Assembly: GCF_014356525.2 (NCBI RefSeq)
Contig: NC_052507.1
Location: forward strand, 38,862,368-38,926,367
DNA: 64,000 nt
Direction of reading: 5' to 3'
Source: Nilaparvata lugens
Taxonomy: Eukaryota > Arthropoda > Insecta > Hemiptera > Delphacidae
Position 1 is the first letter of the stretch, and the number at the start of each line of letters is the position of its first letter. The notes beneath the pieces were generated by a model, which saw only the letters and a program-made list of their open reading frames with translations, was not told the origin of the DNA and made no database searches. A program made the translations under genes and the position numbers. This document shows positions 10,808 to 21,040 of this stretch, one piece after another.

Positions 10808-12675
10808 TTTATTTATTTATTTACATTACAATATGAGGGCACCAGGAAGAAATACTTCCCATAATAGCCCTCTTGACACAACAGAAATTACAATTCTAAT
10901 ATGTTAATAGTATAATATAAGTCTAAACTAATATAGAAAATTCACTAAATAAAAGAGAGATAGAAACTACAATATTTATTTTCAACTAAAATAGAAGATG
11001 AAAAAGAGGAATATGATGATGATAAGTATAAATTGATAAGAGAAAAAAAAAGAACAAGATCATTATGTCAATATTTTGAACCAACAATTGAAGATGATAA
11101 CGAGGGGTATGACAATGATGATGATGATGATTATGATGATAAAGACAATGATGATCATGATGACGACGACGACGACTATGTTGTTGAGTGTAAATTAAAA
11201 AGAAAAAAAAGAACAAGATTGGCATATTACCAACGAGCAATTGACTCCAACATCAATCTCCTTAAGCAGTCGTCACACCAACGTCTGCTAACGGTAGCGA
11301 GCTCAGCCCATACTCAGCCCATTCATCAGTCTCTGCACTCTAGTTAGAGGCGAGAAATAATTGTGCACAGTCCTGCTTCTAGGCAAAGAAAACAAGACAG
11401 TATTCCTGGCATTTAAGGAGGGCACATAAAAGTTAAGCATTGGCAGCAGCACATGAGAATGCACCACTCCATCAAGCAGCGACCAAATGAAAATCACTGA
11501 AGCTCTATCCCTGCGCGAACTCAAGGAATCCATCAAAAACATATCTCTCAGTGTTCCAGGAGGAAAACCAAGAGGACAAGCTCTTCTAAACTTCTTAAAA
11601 TACAGAAAACGAAGCAATTTATTTTGAATTTTCTCAATTGCACGATAATCTTGGTCAGTATGAGGACTCCAAACCATAGAGCCAAACTCAAGCACACTCC
11701 TCATAAGAGAGACATAAACACTTATTATAGCATCAGGGTTACTGAAGTCAGCCGAGTTCCTCAAAACAAACCCCAACAGCTTGTTTGTCTTGTTAGTTAC
11801 ATACTCTATGTGGGATGAGAATGACAAAGAATTGTCAAAAACAATTCCCAAGTCCTTGCAGATGGTAACTCTGTCCAGAATATGATTATTAATTCTGTAA
11901 GTGAAGGCTGTGGGATTACGTTTCCTAGAATACGTCATACATTTACACTTGTCCACATTTATCTCAAGACGATTCACCGCACACCACAATGAAGCCCTGT
12001 CAACATCAATCTGTAACTGATGGCAATCATCAGGACCTCGGACCTCTCGATAAATCTTGATATCATCAGCAAAAACTAGACATTCCGAGGACAACTGGAG
12101 AGAAAGCTCATCAATTAGCAAAAGAAACAGAAGAGGAACCAAATTACTTCCCTGCGGTACTCCAGAAGTACTGAAAAAAGCAGATGACTCCATTCCCTTC
12201 ACAGATACAATGTTCGGCCTATGCAACAAATAGCTTCGAAACAAGGAAATCAGCACTTCACTGAAGCCAAGGTTAAATAGTCTATGCAATAGCACACTGT
12301 GATTCACTCGATGAAAAGCTTTCGCAAAGTCTATGTACACCACATCAACCTCTCCACCTGAATCCATCACTCTGGAAGTGTACTCCGTGAACTGAAGCAG
12401 ATTGGTTTGCACAGATCTACCTCGCAGGAATCCATGCTGACAGTCTGATATAATAGGAATGGAATGCCATAAGATACTTCTATTATAGAATCTTCTCAAA
12501 AATCTTTGACGATAGTTTTTAATCAAGTTTTTCTTCCCAGATTTTAAGATTGGTACAATTTTTGAAATTTTCCACTTACTAGGAAAGTGGCCCATCCTGA
12601 GCGACAGATCAAGCAGGTATTGTTTAGAAAAATGAAAAGTCAAATTAATTATTGCTTGCCATGTTTTCATTTAAT
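10808..12675 (-). mobile_element. 5'-truncated LINE 3, copy A
   Basis: A minus-strand LINE with its 3' tail at 10808-10822 (TTTA repeats on the plus strand). It has a 3' untranslated stretch that includes a GAT/GAC-rich microsatellite (11115-11178) and an RT ORF. The 5' end is truncated near 12675, within the RT finger region. The part right of 11090 is duplicated in tandem at 13138-15187. Confidence 0.75.
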
Positions 12676-13137
12676 CTATCATCTCATTTGGAGTCTTCTA
12701 TAACGTTTGGCTAAGCTCTAGCCGGTGAGCTCCCCCTGTTATCTCAGTTATTATCAAAGATATCGACTCAATTTTTTTAAATGAAAGAGGAAGAAAAAAT
12801 AAAGCGCGCTAGCATATTTTATACCATTTGATTCAATTTTAATATTAGAAATAGCTGTTTCAAAACTAACCTTATTTTAAAGAAAGGACGATTCTAAATT
12901 ATAATTATTTGTATCAACTATATTACTGAAGATATGGGACTCAATTTTTTTTAACAAAAGAAGAAAAAATATGTGTTGGTAACTGAATAACAATTTCAAT
13001 AAATGAAATTTAATATTATTAATATTAATAGTAAATATTGAATTTTGTCTAACCTATAACCCTATCATCTTTTTACTAGCACAATAGAGTTGTAGAGTTA
13101 TAGAGTTGCTGCTCTATTCTCTAAAGGTCACAAATTT
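11090..13137. repeat. Tandem duplication, unit A (2,048 bp)
   Basis: The segment from GAAGATGATAACGAGG to GGTCACAAATTT recurs immediately afterwards at 13138-15187 with only a handful of differences: one A/G at the phrase CATC(A/G)AAAACA, one C/T at AATA(C/T)GTCATAC and two length changes in T-runs. The unit holds the LINE 3 RT ORF and about 460 bp to its right. Confidence 0.95.
11303..12670 (-). CDS. LINE 3 reverse transcriptase, copy A
   Basis: A 455-codon open frame with RT blocks VDVVYIDFAKAFHRVNHSV, TSGVPQGSNLVPLLFLLLID and the catalytic LVFADDIKIY. Thumb and C-terminal parts follow (CKDLGIVFDNSLSFSSHI, FGSMVWSPHTDQDY, NKLLRFLYFKK). It lacks the endonuclease and the first RT block is damaged (NLIKNYRQRF where NYRPIS-type sequence is usual), so it is 5'-truncated. 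NLVP replaces the common VLGP after the GVPQGS box. It is identical to copy B except for one residue (Leu versus Ser in the DMF-x-MDSLSS phrase). Confidence 0.85.
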   Translation of the reverse strand: MKTWQAIINLTFHFSKQYLLDLSLRMGHFPSKWKISKIVPILKSGKKNLIKNYRQRFLRRFYNRSILWHSIPIISDCQHGFLRGRSVQTNLLQFTEYTSRVMDSGGEVDVVYIDFAKAFHRVNHSVLLHRLFNLGFSEVLISLFRSYLLHRPNIVSVKGMESSAFFSTSGVPQGSNLVPLLFLLLIDELSLQLSSECLVFADDIKIYREVRGPDDCHQLQIDVDRASLWCAVNRLEINVDKCKCMTYSRKRNPTAFTYRINNHILDRVTICKDLGIVFDNSLSFSSHIEYVTNKTNKLLGFVLRNSADFSNPDAIISVYVSLMRSVLEFGSMVWSPHTDQDYRAIEKIQNKLLRFLYFKKFRRACPLGFPPGTLRDMFLMDSLSSRRDRASVIFIWSLLDGVVHSHVLLPMLNFYVPSLNARNTVLFSLPRSRTVHNYFSPLTRVQRLMNGLSMG

Positions 13138-15187
13138 GAAGATGATAACGAGGGGTATGACAATGATGATGATGATGATTATGATGATAAAGACAATGAT
13201 GATCATGATGACGACGACGACGACTATGTTGTTGAGTGTAAATTAAAAAGAAAAAAAAGAACAAGATTGGCATATTACCAACGAGCAATTGACTCCAACA
13301 TCAATCTCCTTAAGCAGTCGTCACACCAACGTCTGCTAACGGTAGCGAGCTCAGCCCATACTCAGCCCATTCATCAGTCTCTGCACTCTAGTTAGAGGCG
13401 AGAAATAATTGTGCACAGTCCTGCTTCTAGGCAAAGAAAACAAGACAGTATTCCTGGCATTTAAGGAGGGCACATAAAAGTTAAGCATTGGCAGCAGCAC
13501 ATGAGAATGCACCACTCCATCAAGCAGCGACCAAATGAAAATCACTGAAGCTCTATCCCTGCGCGAACTCAAGGAATCCATCGAAAACATATCTCTCAGT
13601 GTTCCAGGAGGAAAACCAAGAGGACAAGCTCTTCTAAACTTCTTAAAATACAGAAAACGAAGCAATTTATTTTGAATTTTCTCAATTGCACGATAATCTT
13701 GGTCAGTATGAGGACTCCAAACCATAGAGCCAAACTCAAGCACACTCCTCATAAGAGAGACATAAACACTTATTATAGCATCAGGGTTACTGAAGTCAGC
13801 CGAGTTCCTCAAAACAAACCCCAACAGCTTGTTTGTCTTGTTAGTTACATACTCTATGTGGGATGAGAATGACAAAGAATTGTCAAAAACAATTCCCAAG
13901 TCCTTGCAGATGGTAACTCTGTCCAGAATATGATTATTAATTCTGTAAGTGAAGGCTGTGGGATTACGTTTCCTAGAATATGTCATACATTTACACTTGT
14001 CCACATTTATCTCAAGACGATTCACCGCACACCACAATGAAGCCCTGTCAACATCAATCTGTAACTGATGGCAATCATCAGGACCTCGGACCTCTCGATA
14101 AATCTTGATATCATCAGCAAAAACTAGACATTCCGAGGACAACTGGAGAGAAAGCTCATCAATTAGCAAAAGAAACAGAAGAGGAACCAAATTACTTCCC
14201 TGCGGTACTCCAGAAGTACTGAAAAAAGCAGATGACTCCATTCCCTTCACAGATACAATGTTCGGCCTATGCAACAAATAGCTTCGAAACAAGGAAATCA
14301 GCACTTCACTGAAGCCAAGGTTAAATAGTCTATGCAATAGCACACTGTGATTCACTCGATGAAAAGCTTTCGCAAAGTCTATGTACACCACATCAACCTC
14401 TCCACCTGAATCCATCACTCTGGAAGTGTACTCCGTGAACTGAAGCAGATTGGTTTGCACAGATCTACCTCGCAGGAATCCATGCTGACAGTCTGATATA
14501 ATAGGAATGGAATGCCATAAGATACTTCTATTATAGAATCTTCTCAAAAATCTTTGACGATAGTTTTTAATCAAGTTTTTCTTCCCAGATTTTAAGATTG
14601 GTACAATTTTTGAAATTTTCCACTTACTAGGAAAGTGGCCCATCCTGAGCGACAGATCAAGCAGGTATTGTTTAGAAAAATGAAAAGTCAAATTAATTAT
14701 TGCTTGCCATGTTTTCATTTAATCTATCATCTCATTTGGAGTCTTCTATAACGTTTGGCTAAGCTCTAGCCGGTGAGCTCCCCCTGTTATCTCAGTTATT
14801 ATCAAAGATATCGACTCAATTTTTTTTAAATGAAAGAGGAAGAAAAAATAAAGCGCGCTAGCATATTTTTATACCATTTGATTCAATTTTAATATTAGAA
14901 ATAGCTGTTTCAAAACTAACCTTATTTTAAAGAAAGGACGATTCTAAATTATAATTATTTGTATCAACTATATTACTGAAGATATGGGACTCAATTTTTT
15001 TTAACAAAAGAAGAAAAAATATGTGTTGGTAACTGAATAACAATTTCAATAAATGAAATTTAATATTATTAATATTAATAGTAAATATTGAATTTTGTCT
15101 AACCTATAACCCTATCATCTTTTTACTAGCACAATAGAGTTGTAGAGTTATAGAGTTGCTGCTCTATTCTCTAAAGGTCACAAATTT
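13138..15187. repeat. Tandem duplication, unit B (2,050 bp)
   Basis: Direct repeat of 11090-13137, starting immediately at its end. The left flank of unit A (TTGAAG) and the right flank of unit B (TTGAAG, then CATGC) share a 6-bp word at the breakpoints, as expected for unequal exchange or slippage at short homology. Unit B carries no LINE 3' tail because the unit begins inside the 3' untranslated part. Confidence 0.95.
13351..14718 (-). CDS. LINE 3 reverse transcriptase, copy B
   Basis: Second copy of the 455-codon RT frame at 11303-12670, created by the tandem duplication and not by a new insertion: flanking sequence is duplicated too and no separate tail or target duplication is present. 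Motifs are the same (GVPQGS, FADD). One amino-acid change, Ser for Leu, is the only coding difference. Both frames remain open, so the duplication is recent or is an assembly duplicate. Confidence 0.85.
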   Translation of the reverse strand: MKTWQAIINLTFHFSKQYLLDLSLRMGHFPSKWKISKIVPILKSGKKNLIKNYRQRFLRRFYNRSILWHSIPIISDCQHGFLRGRSVQTNLLQFTEYTSRVMDSGGEVDVVYIDFAKAFHRVNHSVLLHRLFNLGFSEVLISLFRSYLLHRPNIVSVKGMESSAFFSTSGVPQGSNLVPLLFLLLIDELSLQLSSECLVFADDIKIYREVRGPDDCHQLQIDVDRASLWCAVNRLEINVDKCKCMTYSRKRNPTAFTYRINNHILDRVTICKDLGIVFDNSLSFSSHIEYVTNKTNKLLGFVLRNSADFSNPDAIISVYVSLMRSVLEFGSMVWSPHTDQDYRAIEKIQNKLLRFLYFKKFRRACPLGFPPGTLRDMFSMDSLSSRRDRASVIFIWSLLDGVVHSHVLLPMLNFYVPSLNARNTVLFSLPRSRTVHNYFSPLTRVQRLMNGLSMG

Positions 15188-15935
15188 GAAGCATGCTTAA
15201 TAGAGTTGTCATCGGTTTTTGAAATTACTCAATAAGAAAGATTCCGATTTCAACTTGTTCAATTAATGATTCAAGAGTTCAATATTCATTTTATTGTTAT
15301 TGTTTTACAAACTTCAATTTGATATATTTAAATTCTAATTCAATCTACATTTTTTCCCATAGTTGGAATACTTTTTTTTGAAAAAATTGGTAACCGCAAT
15401 GAGTACTAAATTTGTGAAGTCTCATTTAGGTATTAATAATTTAATTCATTTAGGTATTAAGTTCAATCATTGATTAATTCAATCATTCAGAATTATACAA
15501 CTTACAGAAAAGTACCACAGGCTAACTTACGCTTAAAAGGTTCCAGTTATAATTTTCACTATCCAATTTTTTCAAAAAAAATTCCAATTATGGGAAAACA
15601 ATCATTTTGAATTAGAATTCAAATATATCAAATTTGTGAAAAAAATATTCTAATACTATCAAAGAGCTAACCATTACTGCTGACCACATTTTCTCCTTTA
15701 TTTAATGCTATTGATGAAGTTGATAGGAAATCTGGAAAATATCAAAACTGTGCTGGTTTTTGCCTGAAAAATGTTAAGAATATTTTTATATGGCGCTGAC
15801 CATTACTGCTGACCACATATTTTCTCCTGTATCTAATGCTATTGATGAAACCCTACTCACCAAAGTTTGATGTGACTATCAAACCTTAAGTGATGAAGAC
15901 TGAGCAAGTCTGAGGGTTGCTCAGTCTTTATCTTG
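15188..15935. repeat. Inverted and direct repeats beside array 1
   Basis: No gene. An inverted repeat with arms of about 77 bp lies at 15312-15388 and 15567-15644, sharing CCAATTTTTTCAAAAAAAA and GAATTAGAATT-type sequence. A direct repeat of about 45 bp, starting CCATTACTGCTGACCACAT, occurs at about 15672 and 15801. The arms are AT-rich but the match is much longer than chance. Confidence 0.7.
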
Positions 15936-17770
15936 TAAGGCTTTGTTATATTAGGTTGGACTATGCTTGGTTAGAGGGGAGACAATGGTTGGGCTGGAAT
16001 GCATTATTTGCTAGTTCGAGTTAGGATTTGTTGGGTTGGGGATAATAAAAAACTCAGGTTACAAAGGTTTGGGTTGAAAAAGGTTAGGTTAAAAAAGGTT
16101 GAGTTAGGAGAGCTTTGGTTAGGGGAGGTTAGGTTAGAAAGATTTCACGTAGAAAGGATTTGGTTAGGGAGTCTTAGCTTAGAAACGCTTAGGTTGAGAA
16201 AATCTTAGGTTAGGAGGAACTTAGGTTGGGAAACTGTTGGGTTGGGAAAAAAATTAGGTTAGAAAAAGCTTTGGTTAGGGAAAGCTTTGGTTTGTGAAAG
16301 CTTAGGTTAGGAAAAGCTTTGGTTAGGGAAAGCTTCGATTAGGAAATGCTTAGGTTAAGAGAAGCACAAGTTGGGGAAAGCTTAGGTTGGGAACAGAATA
16401 GGTTAGGAAAAGCTAAGGTTAGGAAAATCTAAGGTTAGGAAAATCTAAGGTTAGGGAGAGCCCATGTTAGGAAAAGATAAGGTTGGGAAAAGCTCAGGTA
16501 AGGAGAAGCTAAGGTTAGGAAAAGCTTTGGTTAGGAAAAGCTTGGGTTGAGAAAAGTTTGGGTTAAGAAAAAGCTAAAGATGGGAGAAGCTTTGGTTAGG
16601 AAAAGCTTTGGTTGGGGAAAGCTTTGGTTGGTGGAAGCTCAGTTGAGGAAAAGCTTTGAGTTAGTAGAAACTTAGGTTAGGAGAAGCTGAGGTTAGGAAA
16701 AGCTTAGGTTGGGAAAAGCTTAGGTTAGGAAAAGCTTTGGTTGGGAAAAGTTAAAGTTGGGGAAAGCTTGGGTTAGCAGAGGCTGAGGTTAGGTAAAGCT
16801 TAGGTTAGAAAAAGCTTTGGTTGGGGGAAGCTTTGGTTAGTGAAAGCTCAGGTTAGGAATAGCTTTAGGTTAGGAAAAGCATTAGTTGGGAAAAGCTTTG
16901 GTTAGTGAAAGCTTAGGTTGGGGAAAGCTTTGAGTTGGGAGAAACTTAGGTTAGGAGAAACTTAGGTTAGGAAACTGATGAGTTGGGAAAAGATTAGGTT
17001 TGAGAATTCTTAGGTTGGGGAAAGCTTTGGTTTGTGAAAGCTTAGGTTAGGAAAAGCTTTGGTTAGGGAAAGCTTCGATTAGGAATGCTTAGATTGAGAA
17101 AAGCACAAGTTAGGTAAAGCTTGGGTTGGGGTAAGCTTAGGTGGGGAAAAAATAGGTTAGGAAAAGCTGAGGTTAGGAAAATCTAAGGTTAGGGAAAGCC
17201 CATGTTAGGAAAAGCTCAGGTTAGGAGAAGCTAAGGTTGGGAAAAGCTTTGGTTTGGAAAAGCTTAGGTTAGGAAAAGCTTTGGTTGAGAAAAGCTTGGG
17301 TTGGGAAAAAGCTTAGGTTGGGAAAAGCTATGGTTAGGAAAGTATAGGTTAGGAGAAGGTGAGGTTAGGAGAATCTAAGGTTGGGTAAAGCTAAGGTTTG
17401 GGAAAGCTTTGGTTAGGAAAATCTTTGGTTGGGGAAAGCTTTGGTTAGTGAAGGCTTAGTTGAGGAATAGCTTTGAGTTAGGAGAAACTTAGGTTAGGAG
17501 AAGCAAAGGTTAGGAAAAGCTTGAGTTAGGATAAGCTTAGGTTGGTAAAAAAGTTAGCGTTAGGGAAAGCTTAGGTTAGGGGAAGCTAAGGTTAGGAGAA
17601 GCTAAGGTTAGGTAAAGCTTAGGTTAGGAAAAGCTTTGGTTAGTGAAAGCTTAGGTTAGGAAAAGCTGTAGGTTAGGAAAAACTCAAGTTAGGAGAATCT
17701 AAGGTTGGGAAAAGCTTAGGTTAGGAAAATCTCAGATTAGAAAAAGCTTAGTTTAGGAGAGATTTGGTCT
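15936..17770 (+). repeat. 16-bp minisatellite, array 1
   Basis: Roughly 110 tandem units of consensus GCTTAGGTTAGGAAAA (variants with GGTTGGG, CTTTGG, one-base insertions). The unit reads as TTAGGTTAGG, two copies of the insect telomere word, plus AAAAGC. AAGCTT sites recur with the period. Units differ by point changes, so the array is not freshly homogenised. The left edge is degenerate and approximate. Open frames inside are repeat artefacts. Confidence 0.93.
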
Positions 17771-19127
17771 TGGCCCAGGCTCAGTAAGATTTGGTCGGAC
17801 TTGTTCTGGTTAGTAATTATTTAACTTGATTCTAGAGTTCATTCAATTAAAATTTATCATTGTCATAAGAAAATATGATCAAAAGTAAAGGTTTGTATAT
17901 TGTTCACCACTTCTTCAACTCATAGTTCTTAACTTTAAAATCCTTCCCATACTCCAAGAGTCTCTACTTTTGAAAAATCTCTTTATCTCAACTCTTGAAT
18001 CCTATCTCAATGTTCAATTATTCTATTCAATCATCTTAATTACTATAAATGTAAATGACTTGTACCTGACATAAATTGACCTGAACATAATTGTTTTTTT
18101 AATGTTTAAATTTGTATTTTAGGCTAAAATTTATATTACCAAAACCTATTTTTTCTTCCTCTTCAATTTAAAAGAAAATTGATTGATATCTTCAAAAATA
18201 GTTGAGATCTTTGAGATACAATAATTGTGCAATACAATATTATGAGATACAATAGTTAGTCACATATACCAAAAATTACTAATTTCACTTCTGTTTCAGG
18301 GTCAGCTTTAAAAACTCTAATGTTAATTTAATGAAAACTCCCCAGAATAATATCTAATTTCCATTCAATTCATTGATTAATCAATTATTATATTGTATTC
18401 CAATGTCCATGCTTGCCTGCAGTTACCGGTACTCTTCAATCACTTTCAAAGAAGTTGAATTGATGCGAACATTCATTCGAGCAATTGCTTATTTTGAAAC
18501 CTTTAATTCGGCCATATATGAGTCAGCTGTGCTATTGGCTTCATTATTCACAGTTCATTCTTCATTGTTAACATAACCTCATTCTTCATTGTTGAGTCTC
18601 ACTTCAGAAATTCAAACTGTACTTTTCAATGTTTTAATTAGTCTTTCAAAATAAAATTCATAGAAGCAACACCTATTTTTCCTTCTTCTTTTATCAGAAA
18701 AAAATTGAGTTGATACCTTCAAAAATAGTTGAGATACCCCCACCAAGGCTGCACTTTAGTATAAGGGCCGCGGAATCTAGCATTGAGACCTACATAGATC
18801 GATAGAGGAGGTCAAGACGAGATCAACCATGTATAACATTGTTGTCGATTTCCAAGGATTAGCTGAAAAAACATGGCGGAAAGTTCAAAATTTTTATATA
18901 AATTCTTATTTTTTATCATTTTCTTATGGCTACAATATGTTTTAAACTAGTGCAATCTTATGTAAAATTAGACGAGGAATCCAATGAAACTATTTTCAGG
19001 TTCGTAACCTCAGTAGTTTTTGAGATATTGCAAAAAATGTTTTTGAGATATGCAAATTTTTGGTTTAAAAGAGGAGAACCTGTTTTCATGGTGATTGATA
19101 GGTATTAGAAACTATTGGATTTAGTAG
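17771..19127. other. Spacer between minisatellite arrays
   Basis: AT-rich sequence with no supported gene. Two inverted copies of a short dispersed module (TCAAAAATAGTTGAGAT) occur at about 18200 and 18717; diverged counterparts lie at 12740, 12935 and their duplicates. A more GC-balanced stretch at 18755-18880 (AAGGGCCGCGGAATCTAG, AACATGGCGGAAAG) could be a 5' exon of the gene at 21041, but this is only a guess. Confidence 0.45.
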
Positions 19128-19234
19128 AATGATAAATTCTAAAGAAAAAATGTCCAGTCACTTGATAGCCTACACTCGAAATTTTTCGAGATATTTGGGC
19201 AAATGAAAATATTGCAACTCCATTTTTTGCTACC

Positions 19235-20608
19235 TAGGGAGAACTTAGGTTAGAAAAAACTAAGGTTAGGGAAAGCTTAGGTTAGGAGAAGCCAGGGTCA
19301 GGAAAAGCTTAGGTTAGGGAAATCTTAGTTTAGGAAAAGCTTATATTGAGAAAAAAGCTTAGGTTGGGGAAAGCTTAGATTAGGAAAAGCTTAGATTAGG
19401 AAAAGCTGAGGTTAGGAAAAGCTCAGGTTGGGAAAAAGCAAAGGTTGGGAAGAGCTTGGGTTAGGAAAACTTGCATTAGAAAGAGATCCACTTAGGAAAA
19501 GCTTAGGTTAGGAAAAAGCTTAGGTTGGAAGAAGCTTAGATTAGGAAAAAGCTAAGGTTAGGAAAAGCATTAGTTAGGAAAAAGCTAAGGTTAGGAAAAG
19601 CTTAGGTTAGGGGAAGCTGGGTCTGGGGAAAGCTTGGTTTAGGTGAAGTTTGGATTAGGAAAAACTTAAATTAGGAGAAGCTTAGGTTAGGGGAAGCTGG
19701 GTCTAAGAAAAGCTTAGGTTGGGCAAAGCTTGGGTTAGGAAATCGTAGATAAGGAAAAGCTTAGGTTGGGAAAAGCTTGGGTTAGATAAAGCTCAGGTTA
19801 GGGGAAGCTGGGTTTGGGAAAAGCTTAGGTTGCGGAAAGCTTGAGTTAGGAAAAGCTTAGATTAGAAAAAGTTTAGGTTGGGAAAAGCTTAGGTTAGAGG
19901 AGACTGGGTCTAGAATAAACTAAGGTTAGGAAAAGCTTAGGTTAGGTAAAGCTTAGATTAGTAAAAGCATGGGTTAGGAAAAGCTTAGGTTCGGGAAAGC
20001 TGGGTCTGAGAAAAGCTTGGGTTGGGAAAGCTTGGGTTGGGAAAACTTAGATTAGAAAAAGCTTAGGTTAGGTAAAGCTTAGCTTAGAAAAAAGCTTAGG
20101 TTTGGAAAAGCTTCAATGAGGAAAAATCTAAGATTAGAAAAAGCTTAGGTTAGGAAAAAGCTAAGATTGGGAAATGTTTAGTTTAGGAAAAACATGGGTT
20201 AGGGGAAGCTACGTTAGAGAAGAAGCTTACGTTAGGGGAAGCTTAGGTTAGGAAAAGCTTAGATTAGGAAAAATCTAAGGTTAGGTTAGGAAAAAAAGCT
20301 AAGATTGGGAAAAGCTTAGGTTAGAAAAAACTAAGGTTAGGGGAAGCTACGTTTGAGAAAAGCTTAGGTTAGGGGAAGCTTGGGTTAGGAAAAGCTTAGG
20401 TTAAAGAAGGCTGGGGTGGGATAAACTTAGGTTGGGAAAAGCTTAGGTTAGGAAAAGCTAAGGTTATGAAAAGCTTAGGTTAGGGAAAGTTTAGCTTGGA
20501 AAAAGCTTGAGTTAGGTAAATTATAGGTTAGGTAAAGCTTAGATTGGGGACAGCTTAGGTTAGGAAAAACTAGGTTTGGGAAAAGCTTAGGATAGGAAAA
20601 GCTTGATT
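19235..20608 (+). repeat. 16-bp minisatellite, array 2
   Basis: About 80 units of the same family and orientation as array 1 (GCTTAGGTTAGGAAAA), with a subfamily phrase GGGAAGCTGGGTCT that is frequent here and absent from array 1. That suggests separate local amplification. Confidence 0.92.
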
Positions 20609-20894
20609 CCATTCAATTATTTTTACAATCTTTTAAAGCTTCTGAATTGCATTGGAAGCTGAATAAATGTGATTCTCAATATCGTTCTGCACTATGCCTA
20701 TGCAAACATATTGAACTCTTCTAAAGCTAAAATACTACATTTTCTGTATTTTTTCAAATATCTTAATCTATAGAATTTTCTAACCTCAAATCTATTTTAA
20801 TGAATTCCCTGCAAATATCCCAATGAGATTTAGCCAATTTAGTAGTCACTAAAAGTAGTAAAAAAAATTAAATATGAGAATTGAAGAGTATTGA
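20609..20894. other. Unassigned sequence between array 2 and the right arm
   Basis: About 285 bp of AT-rich sequence inside the inverted-repeat element. No gene or repeat unit recognised. Confidence 0.5.
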
Positions 20895-21040
20895 GTGTGC
20901 AATTTTTTTCATTTTCCAAATATCTCAAACAATTTTGAGTTTAGGCTATCTAGTGACTGGACATTTTTTCTTTAGAATTTATTATTGTGACCATCTAAAT
21001 ATATATGAGTTTCAATGAATTGTTCATTTTTTCAGCAATC

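Larger units (their letters stand above)
19128..20986. mobile_element. Inverted-repeat element carrying minisatellite array 2
   Basis: Arms of about 90 bp, 19128-19215 and about 20895-20986, are inverted copies: left reads ATAAATTCTAAAGAAAAA then TGTCCAGTCAC, right reads GTGACTGGACA then TTTTTCTTTAGAATTTAT. The homology includes GAGATATTTGG and ATTGCA further inside. The outer ends show no clear target duplication. The interior is almost wholly the 16-bp array. It may be a MITE-like foldback element or the product of rearrangement. Confidence 0.65.

Noticed and set aside
10986..11347. Asp-rich or His-rich frames
   Set aside because: Translations of the GAT/GAC microsatellite in the LINE 3 3' region.
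15999..16208. Leu/Arg-rich open frame in array 1
   Set aside because: It arises from the minisatellite; units differ in length and would not keep frame.
18373..19108. Short open frames between the arrays
   Set aside because: AT-rich chance frames; no domain, no splice support.
15936..20608. A true telomere or subtelomere
   Set aside because: There is no pure TTAGG array and single-copy-like genes lie on both sides; the unit has a fixed AAAAGC spacer, so this is an interstitial minisatellite.
15936..20608. CRISPR array
   Set aside because: The repeat is continuous with no unique spacers, and the genome is eukaryotic.
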